Shown here in pieces: positions 32,601 to 41,494 of a stretch of DNA of 64,000 nucleotides. Source of the DNA: Bryopsis sp. KO-2023 (lineage: Eukaryota > Chlorophyta > Ulvophyceae > Bryopsidales > Bryopsidaceae). The notes under the pieces are model-generated. The model ran no database searches, was not told the origin of the DNA, and saw nothing but the letters and a program-made list of their open reading frames with translations. Within the stretch, counting starts at the first letter, position 1. Each line of letters opens with the position of its first letter. The stretch spans positions 1,178,001 to 1,242,000 of the forward strand of contig BSYQ01000003.1 in assembly GCA_030272585.1 (NCBI GenBank), in the 5' to 3' direction. A program made the position numbers and the translations under genes.

Positions 32601-34006
32601 GGTTTTGCAGAGCGGTAACGGCCCTTCGCGCCTTTTTGATTAACCAGAAATTCGATATCTATACTGATAATCGAACGGTGGTGGCGATGTTTTCGGCTAC
32701 GTCTTCCACCGATTTTATACGTCGCCAATTGGCTCAGGTGCAAGATCTTTTTGTGTACCCTTTGCGTGTGCACCATATTGCCGGCCAGGAGAATTTTTTG
32801 GCCGACCTATTATCTCGTCAACGTTATCTCGTTGAGCGTTCGGAGGTTTGCCCTGTGGAAGCTGGAAATCAGGAGTTGTGCTTGAAAAGGGAATTGGAAA
32901 AGGAAGAGCAATGGAAAGGGTTTTTGCAGGCAGCTCAGTTGTGCTACAAGCATCAGCTGGTTTGGAAAAATGGAATGTTGCAGAAATGGATGGATTCAGA
33001 TTATAAGGTGGTGATTCCGCGCAGTATGGTCAAGACGGTTTTGGAGACGTGTCACGATAAAGCTGGGCACTTTGGTGTCGAGAAAACCTTGGAGAGGATG
33101 CGTCGATCTTTTTTTTGGACAGATATGCGAAAGGATGCAGAGGCACACTGCCGTACTTGTGACACGTGCCAGCGGTTTGGGAAACTGAGGAAGACTGCCT
33201 CCAGCTTGTCGATTCCTACAGATCGTCCTATGCAAGTGGTGGCGGTGGATTTTGTGGGACCCCTGGATATTAGTGGCGTGCACAAATACATTTTGGTAGG
33301 TGTAGACTTCTTTTCGCGCTGGGTTGAAGCGAAACCAGTGTCCAGTGCGACCAGCGATCAGCTCGTTCATTTTGTGGAAGCTTGGCGACATAAGTGGGGC
33401 CGTATTGAGTCGCTGATGGGCGATAATGGAGGAGCATTTGGCAGTTCGTATTTCGCCAAGTATCTGGCCGAGAAAAAAATTGAAAAGGTAGAGATCAGTT
33501 CGTACTCGCCAAAATCAAATGGTAGAGTGGAAAGAGCGAATCAGACGCTCGTGCATCGACTGCAGCGCATGTGTTGGAAAGATAAATCGAGGTGGGCGGA
33601 ATTCGTAACTGAGGCAGTTGAGCTGATGAGAGATTCGCGTTCAAGTGTTTTGGGGTTTTCGCCCCGAGAAATCTTATTGGGTCAAAATGCACAGGGAAAG
33701 AAAGTGGATATTTTGGAAATTAGGAGAAAGGTTCGTGATCTTGAAAAGCAAATAGGAGAAAAGCAAGTTGCAGAATTGGATCCCCAGAAGTTTTTGGAAA
33801 AGGAAATTGTGATTGGGGGTTTGGTTTTGGTTAGAAATAACTTTGGTGATGGTGTGCATGGTCAGAAGTTTGAACCGAAATGGAAGGGCCCTTATCGAGT
33901 TCAGAAAAAGAAAGGGAACCGTTTGTTTGAATTGGAAACCATTGAAGGAGTTAAGATAAAGGGAGTGTTTCATCATGATAGGTTACGTCGATATTTTAAG
34001 CGCTAG
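29657..34006 (+). CDS. Gag-Pol polyprotein of element 3
   Basis: A single ORF encodes 1449 aa from the ATG at 29657-29659, whose A is the last LTR base. A gag-like helical region comes first (~1-200), followed by a basic stretch (RQGRFQNRPWQRP) with no CCHC zinc knuckle. Aspartic protease: GLIDTGAGVSLIS (D ~349). RT: RMVVDFRLLNASV, FSTLDVSSAFTCIRLHPSLH, and active site YVDD (~792) in place of the usual FLDD. RNase H: LYVDSSSLAHGALL, IYTDNRTVVAMF, FLADLLSRQ. Integrase: HFGVEKTLERM and CDTCQRF zinc finger, core D (VAVDFVGPLD), D (LMGDNGGAFG), E (NGRVERANQT). It ends in a short basic GPYRV-type tail without a chromodomain, so it belongs to a non-chromovirus lineage. No stop or shift separates gag from pol. 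The stop codon is 7 bp before the 3' LTR. Confidence 0.95.
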   Translation: MVSELGKTKFSTWTREVAEWAIPYAGCGGISFEEKSYALLRLAVPGSPACRLFANRIERVQTQGLELNFINGKYAGEDATEFTVFASPLSAVGAAEAWIILVAELRAALPTDLASDEQKLRREKMRPKEKLEHFTTRFCQAADQMDKLAETVKCSILYSHLPKSAQELVRSLPKSSTTLKAMLERLHESLAWDSGGGAVGSAADPMEIDTVNVQSVIQGERVEFSAIKTMQDFRMASRHLARRNQGYRNFLQDVLRDGARGTQRQGRFQNRPWQRPKNYRQGQPEREKIFNIDVPVFEDALFGGGVETNQGDTEEQAQGVNTVKMTSSGSLLFCPAVVNAQVTCNGLIDTGAGVSLISAKIAKLAGAVPQPTERVLRCANQSALTCLGTAQVTLTIGQTSLQQWVFVCPELGYDMILGNDVLSELKAKPNPAHRVLELPRQPAVQCLAVAPDSVDDQGVVWRLTAAEPLPVQPVVKDGVLFCALGSSRVIAAQSTLTVVLPIVPSTSVAFFDSGRLPAGVSASSAIWMRGHSLRVTLTNATATPVMLGSRTAIAGVLLAATTVELKQADGIVRTLATYSPPTTPATMVANVRPCAADLPSQFPALFASTVGSFKPEVIEELPFVSTPSTLAPPQPPLVGQEFLAAQQQITTWTKQGVLRPVSWTPRVMAPFFMVPKPHSSALRMVVDFRLLNASVRQVFSPGLHRHALVRTLGQKKIFSTLDVSSAFTCIRLHPSLHKFFGICFDHQFFVFTRLPFGFHNSMHWFLRAIQYSLSRVRSRLRKEVPDAELSGYVDDLCLGSDSIESHRRALLILCEELQRDGWVLNFAKCSFFQNEVCFVGVRFSAQGVCLDPSVITKVAQFQRPVSRLQLRSFFGLCLGLIPFNPNVSAVLARLRAYCQAPPDRFSTPEFCRDWDTVVTRLTSALWRLHYWQPHSDEPLRLYVDSSSLAHGALLVQGQRLVAMWSAYNTQPFRSSNFSELRGFCRAVTALRAFLINQKFDIYTDNRTVVAMFSATSSTDFIRRQLAQVQDLFVYPLRVHHIAGQENFLADLLSRQRYLVERSEVCPVEAGNQELCLKRELEKEEQWKGFLQAAQLCYKHQLVWKNGMLQKWMDSDYKVVIPRSMVKTVLETCHDKAGHFGVEKTLERMRRSFFWTDMRKDAEAHCRTCDTCQRFGKLRKTASSLSIPTDRPMQVVAVDFVGPLDISGVHKYILVGVDFFSRWVEAKPVSSATSDQLVHFVEAWRHKWGRIESLMGDNGGAFGSSYFAKYLAEKKIEKVEISSYSPKSNGRVERANQTLVHRLQRMCWKDKSRWAEFVTEAVELMRDSRSSVLGFSPREILLGQNAQGKKVDILEIRRKVRDLEKQIGEKQVAELDPQKFLEKEIVIGGLVLVRNNFGDGVHGQKFEPKWKGPYRVQKKKGNRLFELETIEGVKIKGVFHHDRLRRYFKR
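29658..29669 (+). other. Primer binding site of element 3
   Basis: TGGTTTCGGAGC lies directly after the 5' LTR. It is close to the initiator-Met tRNA site TGGTATCAGAGC (two differences). It overlaps the gag start codon region. Confidence 0.6.
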
Positions 34007-34013
34007 GGAAGCG

Positions 34014-34162
34014 TGTCAGAATTGATGGGAAGGTAGCTCGTGATTGATTAGAAGGAGTCATTTCATAGAATTAGAACATGGGATAGATCGAACATGGTTG
34101 TGGTTAAAAGAACGGAGGTACCTTGATTCGATGTAAGCAGCTGTTTACTCACGTTCTTGATA
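34014..34162 (+). repeat. 3' LTR of element 3
   Basis: This is identical to the 5' LTR. It is preceded by a minimal purine run (AGGGAAGCG) that overlaps the end of the coding region and serves as the only candidate polypurine tract. Confidence 0.93.
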
Positions 34163-34166
34163 ATGG

Positions 34167-34612
34167 TTAGACCAGTACTTCAACAGTAAGTAAAAAAATC
34201 CTTTGCTCATTGATCAATGATACTCCGTTTAAAGACCCCTTAAGCCCATTAGAAGACAATATCTCCAGAGATCTATGTATTAATGAGATGAGAAGAATTA
34301 AGGGAATTTAGATGAGAAGTGTGATTGGTGTGAGTTGATGTCAGAAAAAGAGTGAAGCAGGAGGAGGGTGTGTTCCTATTCTTGATTCTTTTTATACAAA
34401 ACTATGTAGAAAGAAAATCAGAGGCCAGCATTTTGGAAGATATCGTGCTAAATCGATTTCATGCATGGCTGACTCTCATCCCCCTCTGAAAACAGACTAC
34501 AAATCCATCATCGCCGCCACATTTTCCCTCTTGATTCGTCCCTCCTCCCTCCACACCACTTCCGCTCGGCGTCAAACTCGTGTTCAAAACTTGTTTTCAC
34601 GGCGTCGCGAAA
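34167..34612 (+). promoter_or_regulatory. Flank of element 3 and P5CR promoter/5' leader
   Basis: This is a non-coding, AT-rich stretch ending in a pyrimidine-rich leader before the P5CR ATG. The Ty3 insertion lies about 450 bp upstream of the gene. Confidence 0.5.
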
Positions 34613-36826
34613 ATGGAGAAATCTGTTGGCTTCATCGGGGCTGGTCAGATGGCGGAAGCTATCGCGAAAGGTTTCATAAAAACTGGGGCTGTGCAAGCGA
34701 ACAGAGTGTATTGCACCGACCCCGTTCCCGCTAGAAAAGACGTATTCAAAGCGATGGGGGCGGCAGCTTTCGATACCGGAATCGAGGTGTGTTGGGGGAA
34801 AAAGACAGCCTTCCAGTTCTTGATCGTTGAATTCTTGATGACGAATTTATGTTATTTTATTGGTCATCGTTATGGTCGGTCGCCTGAATGAATCCTTCCT
34901 TTGGATTCTTTTAATGGAATTTGTAAAAACTGACTAATAAGGCAAAGTGTTTGTTTTGTTTGGTCCCTTCTATTTCCCCCTCCCTTTTGAATTGTCTTTT
35001 TTCCAGGTCCAGATTCTTGTATGTCTCATCCATTATGCAAAAAAAGTGATCCACTGTTGTGCATTATTTGGTTTAGTGAGCCAATTTCCCAGAACTGCCC
35101 CTCTGGTTCTGCACGATTTCTAATATCATAGAGCAATGCTATAAAAAATGGAGAACAAAACCCAGCAGCCCCACCTTACAAGATCCCTCAGCATGAATTT
35201 CTGCTTTAAATTTCAAAGTTTGTGAATTTTTGTGCGTGGAAGCCACCCCGGACTCATTCCATGTTTGTGATCGGACAGTGTCCTTTCCTCATGGTGCAAT
35301 GTCCATGAACGAATCTTAACATTTTCAAAACGTTAGAATTCCAAAGCTTGCATACATTGCACCTGTCGAAAGCCCATTTCCTCGCAGACCAGGGTTGTTA
35401 AAGCCAGGTGTCAGAAAGTTGCACAACCCACCAGTTTTCTGGAAAATAGGCTTTGGAGTTCTGCTACATTGCTGAGAAAACCATGCACCCTGCCTATGAT
35501 GCAAACTGTCGTGTCCATTCATGTTCATGTTCATGTTCATTTTCGTTTCAAGCTTGCCAGAATTCGAACATCTGGCACTTCCCTTGTTCAGTGGATGATT
35601 TTTGATGGGCGAATCTTGTGGTTTCCAGGTTGTGCAACGCAGTGATGTGGTCTTTCTGGCAGTCAAGCCTCAGTACATGGGGGATGTCTTGACTGAGATG
35701 AGATCTGCCGTTACGGCCAATCACATTATTGTTTCCATCGCTGCGGGGGTGCCTTTGGAAAAAATGGTCCAATCGCTGGGTGAAGATGCACATGTGGTCA
35801 GAGTAATGCCAAACACACCTTGCCTGGTCGGTGAAATGGCTGGTGCAATGTGCTTGGGAGGAAAAGTGAGTGTTTATTCTAGTTCTTTTATAGACCATGT
35901 CCTACTCGGGAAAGAGTAAAAGAAAAACAAAAGAATGGGGGAAAAATTGATTTGAAAGCGATGAGTCGGGCTCCCAATGGCTGCATTGGAGTGTTTTTTG
36001 TGTTTCTGTGAATGCATTAAAGAGGTTTATTGCTCCAAATGAATGTCCTGGGCCCAGCGAATCACTGTCAATATTTTTTGGTTGCTAGACCAGCCTCTAT
36101 TCACAATCATCTGGAGCAATGTGTTTCATTTCATTCGTGTGAATGATTGCTGGTCTGACTGTTTGTTGCATTGCTCTGTCGGCAGGCCACTCCTGCAGAT
36201 GCCGATATCGTCCAGAAGCTGTTCGAATCAGTTGGGTGCATCTACCAAGTTGAGGAGAAAATGTTGAGCGCTGTCACAGGGCTGAGTGGTAGCGGACCCG
36301 CTTATATTTTCGTAATGATCGAAGCCATGGCAGATGGAGCTGTCAGAGCAGGTAAACCAGCCTGCATGTCAGAAATCCTTCAATGCCAAATCATCGTTCA
36401 ACTGCTATAGGTCAGACAGAGTTCACTCCTGTGTCAATCATGTCGAGCCAATGTCCCCGACGCTAGCTAGCAACACCTGTTTTGTGCAAGCATTATCAAG
36501 TCACTGTTGTGCGTGGGGTCAGATATGTGTGAAATCTCGAGTTCGGCTTGAATTAGTCATCCAATACGTTGACTTGTTTTTCTGTGGTGTTGATAGGTCT
36601 CCCTAGAGATATCGCTCTGAAATTGGCAGCACAGACGGTGCTGGGATCAGCAAAAATGGTCCTGGAATCTGGAAGACATCCTGGGGCTTTGAAAGATATG
36701 GTAACATCTCCTGCAGGCACCACCATAGCTGGGGTGCACGAGCTCGAAAAGGCAGGATTAAGGGGGACCTTCATGAGTGCTGTCTTGGCAGCGACCAAAC
36801 GAGCTGAGGAACTCGCCAAGTTGTAG
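34613..36826 (+). CDS. P5CR: Pyrroline-5-carboxylate reductase
   Basis: P5CR reduces pyrroline-5-carboxylate to proline with NAD(P)H, the last step of proline synthesis. Exons 34613-34786, 35629-35865, 36186-36351 and 36597-36826 join to 268 aa, close to the ~270 aa family size. Residues 4-20 carry the Rossmann dinucleotide motif ([16 protein letters not shown]). The middle has [10 protein letters not shown] and [15 protein letters not shown]. The C-terminal dimer domain has [20 protein letters not shown] and the family signature [20 protein letters not shown]. The first ATG lacks an obvious transit peptide, so it is probably cytosolic. Intron 1 (842 bp) contains a dispersed repeat ending 44 bp before exon 2. 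Confidence 0.97.
35461..35584 (+). repeat. Dispersed repeat, copy in P5CR intron 1
   Basis: It runs from CTGCTACATTGCTGA through AAACCATGCAC and GCAAACTGTCGTG to GCCAGAATTCGAACATCTGG. It matches, in reverse orientation, 61496-61607 in RNR1 intron 1. This copy has an extra (TTCATG)n run. AATTCGAAC resembles a B-box core, so a SINE 3' part is possible. Confidence 0.75.
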
Positions 36827-37954
36827 GCCTCGTTTTCTTTTTCCAACACGAAATCATGGGAGGGGGGTGGTTTGATGAGTTCAGCAAGGGGTGCTTGGAG
36901 GAAGTGTTTTTATCGACGTGTTGTTTTAACAGTAATCTATCTTGTGTTTTCGGTATGAAAAATCATGGGTGGGGAAGGTGGTGGTGGTTCTGTCGGGAGA
37001 GGGGGTTTGTGCAGGTTGAACAGTGTAACTTCCTTGATACTTCTGTGAAGTGGTGGGGGTTGGCAGTCAAGGCGACAGGGGCAGGTCATTCCATGCGACC
37101 TATTTTATTTTCCCCACCAACACAAAATTGGAACGGATGCAAGCCAATAGGAGCCAGGCGAGCACTACTGTCATGAACCCACTCCTGCAGGCATTTTTCG
37201 ATCACTTGCATCTTCAGGTGCCTGAATCTCCATTGAAGTAAACCCATGCATGAATGATACACACAAAACTGAGAGGCTTCGAGCAGACCCAGTGTGAGAT
37301 GGCCAAAAGGCCACAGTGAAGAGCCTTCCTTGCACCCAAGTCAATTATCCCTTACATGCAGAAAAGTCAAAACTGTTCGCCCCACAGCACAAAAATGGCC
37401 ATTCCAATCCAATAGTGGCACAGGTCAACTGCCAAACAAGCACCCAACAAAACACCAGCCTGAAAACAATGCAGTTTGACATGTAAACAAGGAGAAATGG
37501 TTCGTACCCCATCAAAGAAAATAATCAAAGGATTAAAAAAACAAAAGCACATAAAAACACTTTCGTCATTTACAAGCCTGCCTTCTCATTGACCCCCTGT
37601 TCTTCCTTTCCACGACAAGCAAACCCTCAAAAACCCGTAAGAAAAAATGAAATACAAACAAAAATGCAAGAAAGAAAGAAACCCTCTGCTAAAAATAACG
37701 TACAACTGGACTTAACCCAGCCCTCCCACCTCCCCCCTTCCAAAATCAGTTTCCATTTTCCCTGTATCACGTAGCGCTACTGACGCCTACACAGATACAT
37801 CAGTCCCAGGAAAAACGAGCTCCACAATGGTCAATTCTACTGAGAGTTTACTTTCTTTTTCCAGGCAAGGTTCACCGAACCTCCCCTCCCCCCCCCAAAA
37901 AAAAACACCACAAGCAAGAACTCAAAAGCACCAGAGATTCCCTTGCGATGGCCA
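36827..37954. other. Intergenic region between convergent genes
   Basis: This contains the 3' ends of P5CR (+) and the ankyrin-RING gene (-). No coding frame could be supported; a short A/C-rich stretch lies near 37870-37910. Confidence 0.5.
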
Positions 37955-40138
37955 TTACTGAATGGGCATAACAAATTCAATCTCGCTTCGGCACAGCGGA
38001 CAGATGCCTGTTTTCCCTTGAACCTCCAGGGAGCACTGGTAGCACATGCTAATATGTCCACAAGGAATACAACATGCACTCTTCTGAGCTGCCATGCACA
38101 CCATGCACTCTAAATCCTTTTCCAGACCCTCCTCCATTTTAGGCGGCGAAGGTGCCCGTTGGTGGTGATGGTGGTGTTCAGCGGGTGGGGGCTCCACCCA
38201 GCCCGGCTGTACATAGGAATCAAGCGAAGAGCTTAGGTTCAGCCCATCGTGCCAGCTTTGTGCAAGCTGTCCTTGAGCGGGGTCCACAGAGTAAAGCATC
38301 TCGTTATAAGCTGGGGGGTGGTGCTCGTTATTGTTGATGAAAGCGTACCCCCCGTCCGGATCGGCACAATACGAACTGTATTGTTGATGTGGTTCGGGGG
38401 GTCTGTCGAAGCCGTGACTCTGATCAAGCTGAATTTGAGCCATTTTTTGCCGGGAAAAATCTAATTGCGACGTGAGCACCTCCCTGGCTACATTCTCAGC
38501 CTGAGACCACAGCCTCGGGTCGATCATGTCCCTTAAACCCTTAGCGTTGGAAAGTGCTTCACTGATTTCTGTGGGGTCGCCCAGCTCAATGGCTCGGTGT
38601 ATGGCCTCCCTTCCGGCAGCCACTCTTTCCAGTCGGCCCAGCACTTTTTTACCATATTTCACGCTGATACCTACGTCCTGACACTCTCCCATGATCTTGG
38701 GTATGCACTCCAAATACTCTAGCTGCTTTTCGGCATCCGTGCATTTAGCGGCCTCCTGCAATATGAACCCCCAATACTCCCTGAGAAAACCTGGATCATC
38801 TCGATGAGCCTTTTTTGTCGAGGCCTTAGGGGGGTCATTCTGAGCCGAAACCTGCTTCTCGACCGAATTGGCTTCTCCCTTATCGACTTTAGCACAAGAA
38901 CCACCCCCCTTCCCAGGGATTTCTTGACGAGCGCTTCTATGATGCCCCATGGAGCCAGTGTTTTCGTCCACTGGATCATCCAACGAACTTCCTATATCGT
39001 CGTTGTCACAAATAGACCCCCCCGAGCTCCCCACCGTGGACCTAGTAGCCTCCCGTTTTTTCTTTTTCTGACTTTTTCGCTCCTTCCGCTGGCTCCTTTG
39101 GATTTCCTCCTCCTCTATTTCCTTCAGCAGCTCTTCCATGTGTTGATCCGCAATTCGGCGGTCCACTTCTCCCTCGCTCGACTTCACGGAGCCCCACAAA
39201 TCCTTTTTTGAACTACGTTCCTTAAGTTTTTGCCTCAGATTCGCGGTCTTCTGCCAGCGAGTGAGGGCACCCACCACATGGGTGCATCGATTGTACGATC
39301 TAGCCAATTCTAGAGGGGTTTTCCCATCCCGGTCCTCCTGATAAATGTCAGACCCAGCCTCACACAAACTATTCACTGCATCGACGTTTCCATACAAGGC
39401 GGCATAAGATAGGGCGCTCCTCCCATATTTATCCTCCATGGTCAGGTCAGCCCCTCTGCTTTGCAGCATTGCCAGAACTCCCAGCCTACTCCAGAAAGAA
39501 GCAAACATCAACGGAGTGAACCCATCTAGGCAGGGCGTGTTCAAACTGGAAGGCTCCCTGGATAATAAATATTTCACAATTTGAATGTGGCCTGAACCGG
39601 CCGCACATGTGAAAGCATTTCCCCCCACCACGCTCTCCCCCGTTATATCTGCCCCCCACTCCTCGACCAGACTTTTGACCGCGTCCAGTTTGCCATGCTG
39701 CGATGCGACATTCATAAGCTCCGTAGCGATATCGAATTTCGTCTCCTCGGTGCATTCCAGATTGTCCAGCTCAGTGTTCATTTTTGCAACTCCCCCCAGT
39801 TCGGCCGCCTGACACAGCTGCCCTGCGATGGAAACCTTGTTGCACAGCAGCTCCTTGGCTTTTTCCGTTTCTGATTCACGCACTTTCTTGATGTTGCGTT
39901 TGCCCACCAGCCATGTGACGATCTCTTTGACACGAATTTCGAATTTTTCCATTTCGCTGGGACCGTGGCAAGTGCACCGGGAGCACATGCAGGGTCCATC
40001 GCTCAAGTTGCCACCCATTCCCTTGGCCAAAGCCTCGAGCGTTGGGGGGTATTTTTCCCAGTATTGGGAAGACATAATTGGACAGTACCTGTGAACCCCC
40101 ACATAGCAGAAATCTGCCGTCAAAACCACTCGATCCAT
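37955..40138 (-). CDS. Ankyrin-repeat RING-finger protein, probable E3 ubiquitin ligase
   Basis: This is a single-exon gene of 727 aa. The N-terminus has a Cys cluster (CMCSRCTCHG). About residues 110-295 form ankyrin repeats (GGNAFTCAAGSGHIQIVKYL, DGFTPLMFASFWSRLGVLAM, YGRSALSYAALYGNVDAVNS, DGKTPLELARSYNR) that would bind the substrate. A charged, lysine-rich linker follows (about 310-365, KERKSQKKKKREA), then a Q/P/Y/H-rich part with HHHHH near 665. The C-terminus is a C3HC4 RING (CMVCMAAQKSACCIPCGH, CYQCSLEV, CPLCRSEIEF), which recruits the E2 enzyme. The layout is like plant XB3/XBAT-type ligases. The start is either the ATG at 40138 or Met22 at 40075. Two G-box elements lie ~610 bp upstream. 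Confidence 0.9.
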   Translation of the reverse strand: MDRVVLTADFCYVGVHRYCPIMSSQYWEKYPPTLEALAKGMGGNLSDGPCMCSRCTCHGPSEMEKFEIRVKEIVTWLVGKRNIKKVRESETEKAKELLCNKVSIAGQLCQAAELGGVAKMNTELDNLECTEETKFDIATELMNVASQHGKLDAVKSLVEEWGADITGESVVGGNAFTCAAGSGHIQIVKYLLSREPSSLNTPCLDGFTPLMFASFWSRLGVLAMLQSRGADLTMEDKYGRSALSYAALYGNVDAVNSLCEAGSDIYQEDRDGKTPLELARSYNRCTHVVGALTRWQKTANLRQKLKERSSKKDLWGSVKSSEGEVDRRIADQHMEELLKEIEEEEIQRSQRKERKSQKKKKREATRSTVGSSGGSICDNDDIGSSLDDPVDENTGSMGHHRSARQEIPGKGGGSCAKVDKGEANSVEKQVSAQNDPPKASTKKAHRDDPGFLREYWGFILQEAAKCTDAEKQLEYLECIPKIMGECQDVGISVKYGKKVLGRLERVAAGREAIHRAIELGDPTEISEALSNAKGLRDMIDPRLWSQAENVAREVLTSQLDFSRQKMAQIQLDQSHGFDRPPEPHQQYSSYCADPDGGYAFINNNEHHPPAYNEMLYSVDPAQGQLAQSWHDGLNLSSSLDSYVQPGWVEPPPAEHHHHHQRAPSPPKMEEGLEKDLECMVCMAAQKSACCIPCGHISMCYQCSLEVQGKTGICPLCRSEIEFVMPIQ

Positions 40139-41494
40139 TTTATTGCATTTGTCCCCATACTTTTTTTTTACTTAAGGGTATGGGGTTGAACAATGTTCTG
40201 AACTATTTCTGGGTCCCTTGTGAGGACCTGTAGCTCCCCCATAAAAGAAAAGGAAGGGCTGAAAACTTCAGGGAAAAGCAACAGGGACTTAAATCCAATG
40301 CTGCTTTTGGACGAGAGGTTTTGAGCACTGAACCTAGACAGCCCGGGAATTTTTCAAAACACTGGGCAAAAGTGTGAACAGGGGAGGTTACTCCTTTCGT
40401 GGAGAACGTCCAGGCATTGCAACGAAGGCTTACCTGCTTGGAACGAAAGCGACCTGTCCGAGGTGAAGCTCTGGACCCCCAACCGGCAGGGATTGGAAAG
40501 TTCCCTAAACAAACAAAAGACAACGCTCGAACGGAACGAGTGAGAGTACGGGGTGGGGATGGCAAGAGGTTGCTCTCCGTTGGTGGATACGATTCGAGGG
40601 TTCAGTTTCCAGAGCGATACAGCGGATAAGTCTTGTGGCTTCGTCCCGCGAAAAGTGACTCGGTGAGCGTTGCTGGCAGAGGAACCTTCAGTAATGCGCT
40701 GTCGCTCTTTCGTGCGTTTTGCCAGGAGTGATCGTTCCTGATTTGTCACGTGATTTGTCACGTGATCGACACAACTCCACTGATTCAGAGAATTTGATAT
40801 ATTAAATATATTAAGGTTTGACAGTTGCAATATTTTAGCTAATGTATCACAGATATCACAGCAGCCTGTTCACTGAACCCTCTGGACTTTGCTTTTTCCC
40901 TTCAGGAATTTGTTTCTTTCCTGTGTGGGGTGGGCAATGCTCCTATCATTGACAAATCCACAGGGTTCAGGTCGCAGAAGCTAAAAATACGCTCATTTTT
41001 GCCCCCAGTGCCCCGCTTCCACAGCACAGACACATGATGGGAAAAAAAGCCAGTTTAAACCAATGCCACCACCGATTTAATCTCCTCATAATGAAAAATT
41101 CGATTTCAAGTCTCAAAATCCACCACTGAGCACAACCCAGAAATCCAAACCGCGGAAACTAAGCACATTTTCCAGAACGCAACAAATGATAAAGAATGCC
41201 AAAAGGGTTTTTTCAAGAGCACCCACCCACCCCCTCTGTCCCCAGGTAGAACCCCCACACGATGCTCACACACACAGAGAAGTAAATTCCGAGACGACTG
41301 ATACGACAAAATCCATCGCTCAAACAATCCCCATTTTCACTTTTTCCTCAAAAAAATCTCACTCACTCTCTCTCTCTCTCTCTCTCTTTTCTCCCCCCAT
41401 CCCCCACCAATTGATAAAACACCTTTTTGGGGTGGGTGGGGGTTCGTGGAAAGGCTCTCGCCTTTCCCGTGTCGAAATTCTGGTTTTGACACAT
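40139..41494. other. Ankyrin-RING promoter side and RPS1 3' region
   Basis: No coding frame is supported. There is a (CT)n run near 41365-41392 in the 3' flank of RPS1, and AT-rich TATATTAAATATATTAA near 40796. Confidence 0.5.
40747..40764 (-). promoter_or_regulatory. Twin G-box (CACGTG) sites
   Basis: Two copies of TTTGTCACGTGAT lie 12 bp apart (CACGTG at 40747-40752 and 40759-40764), upstream of the minus-strand ankyrin-RING gene. G-boxes bind bHLH/bZIP factors in plants. The assignment to this gene is by position only. Confidence 0.5.

Larger units (their letters stand above)
29509..34162 (+). mobile_element. Complete compact Ty3/gypsy retrotransposon (element 3)
   Basis: The element is 4654 bp. 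The two 149-bp LTRs (29509-29657, 34014-34162) are identical as far as I can compare them base by base, and a 4-bp target duplication ATGG lies at 29505-29508 and 34163-34166. It has one uninterrupted gag-pol ORF from LTR to LTR. Identical LTRs and an open frame point to a very recent insertion. Confidence 0.95.
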
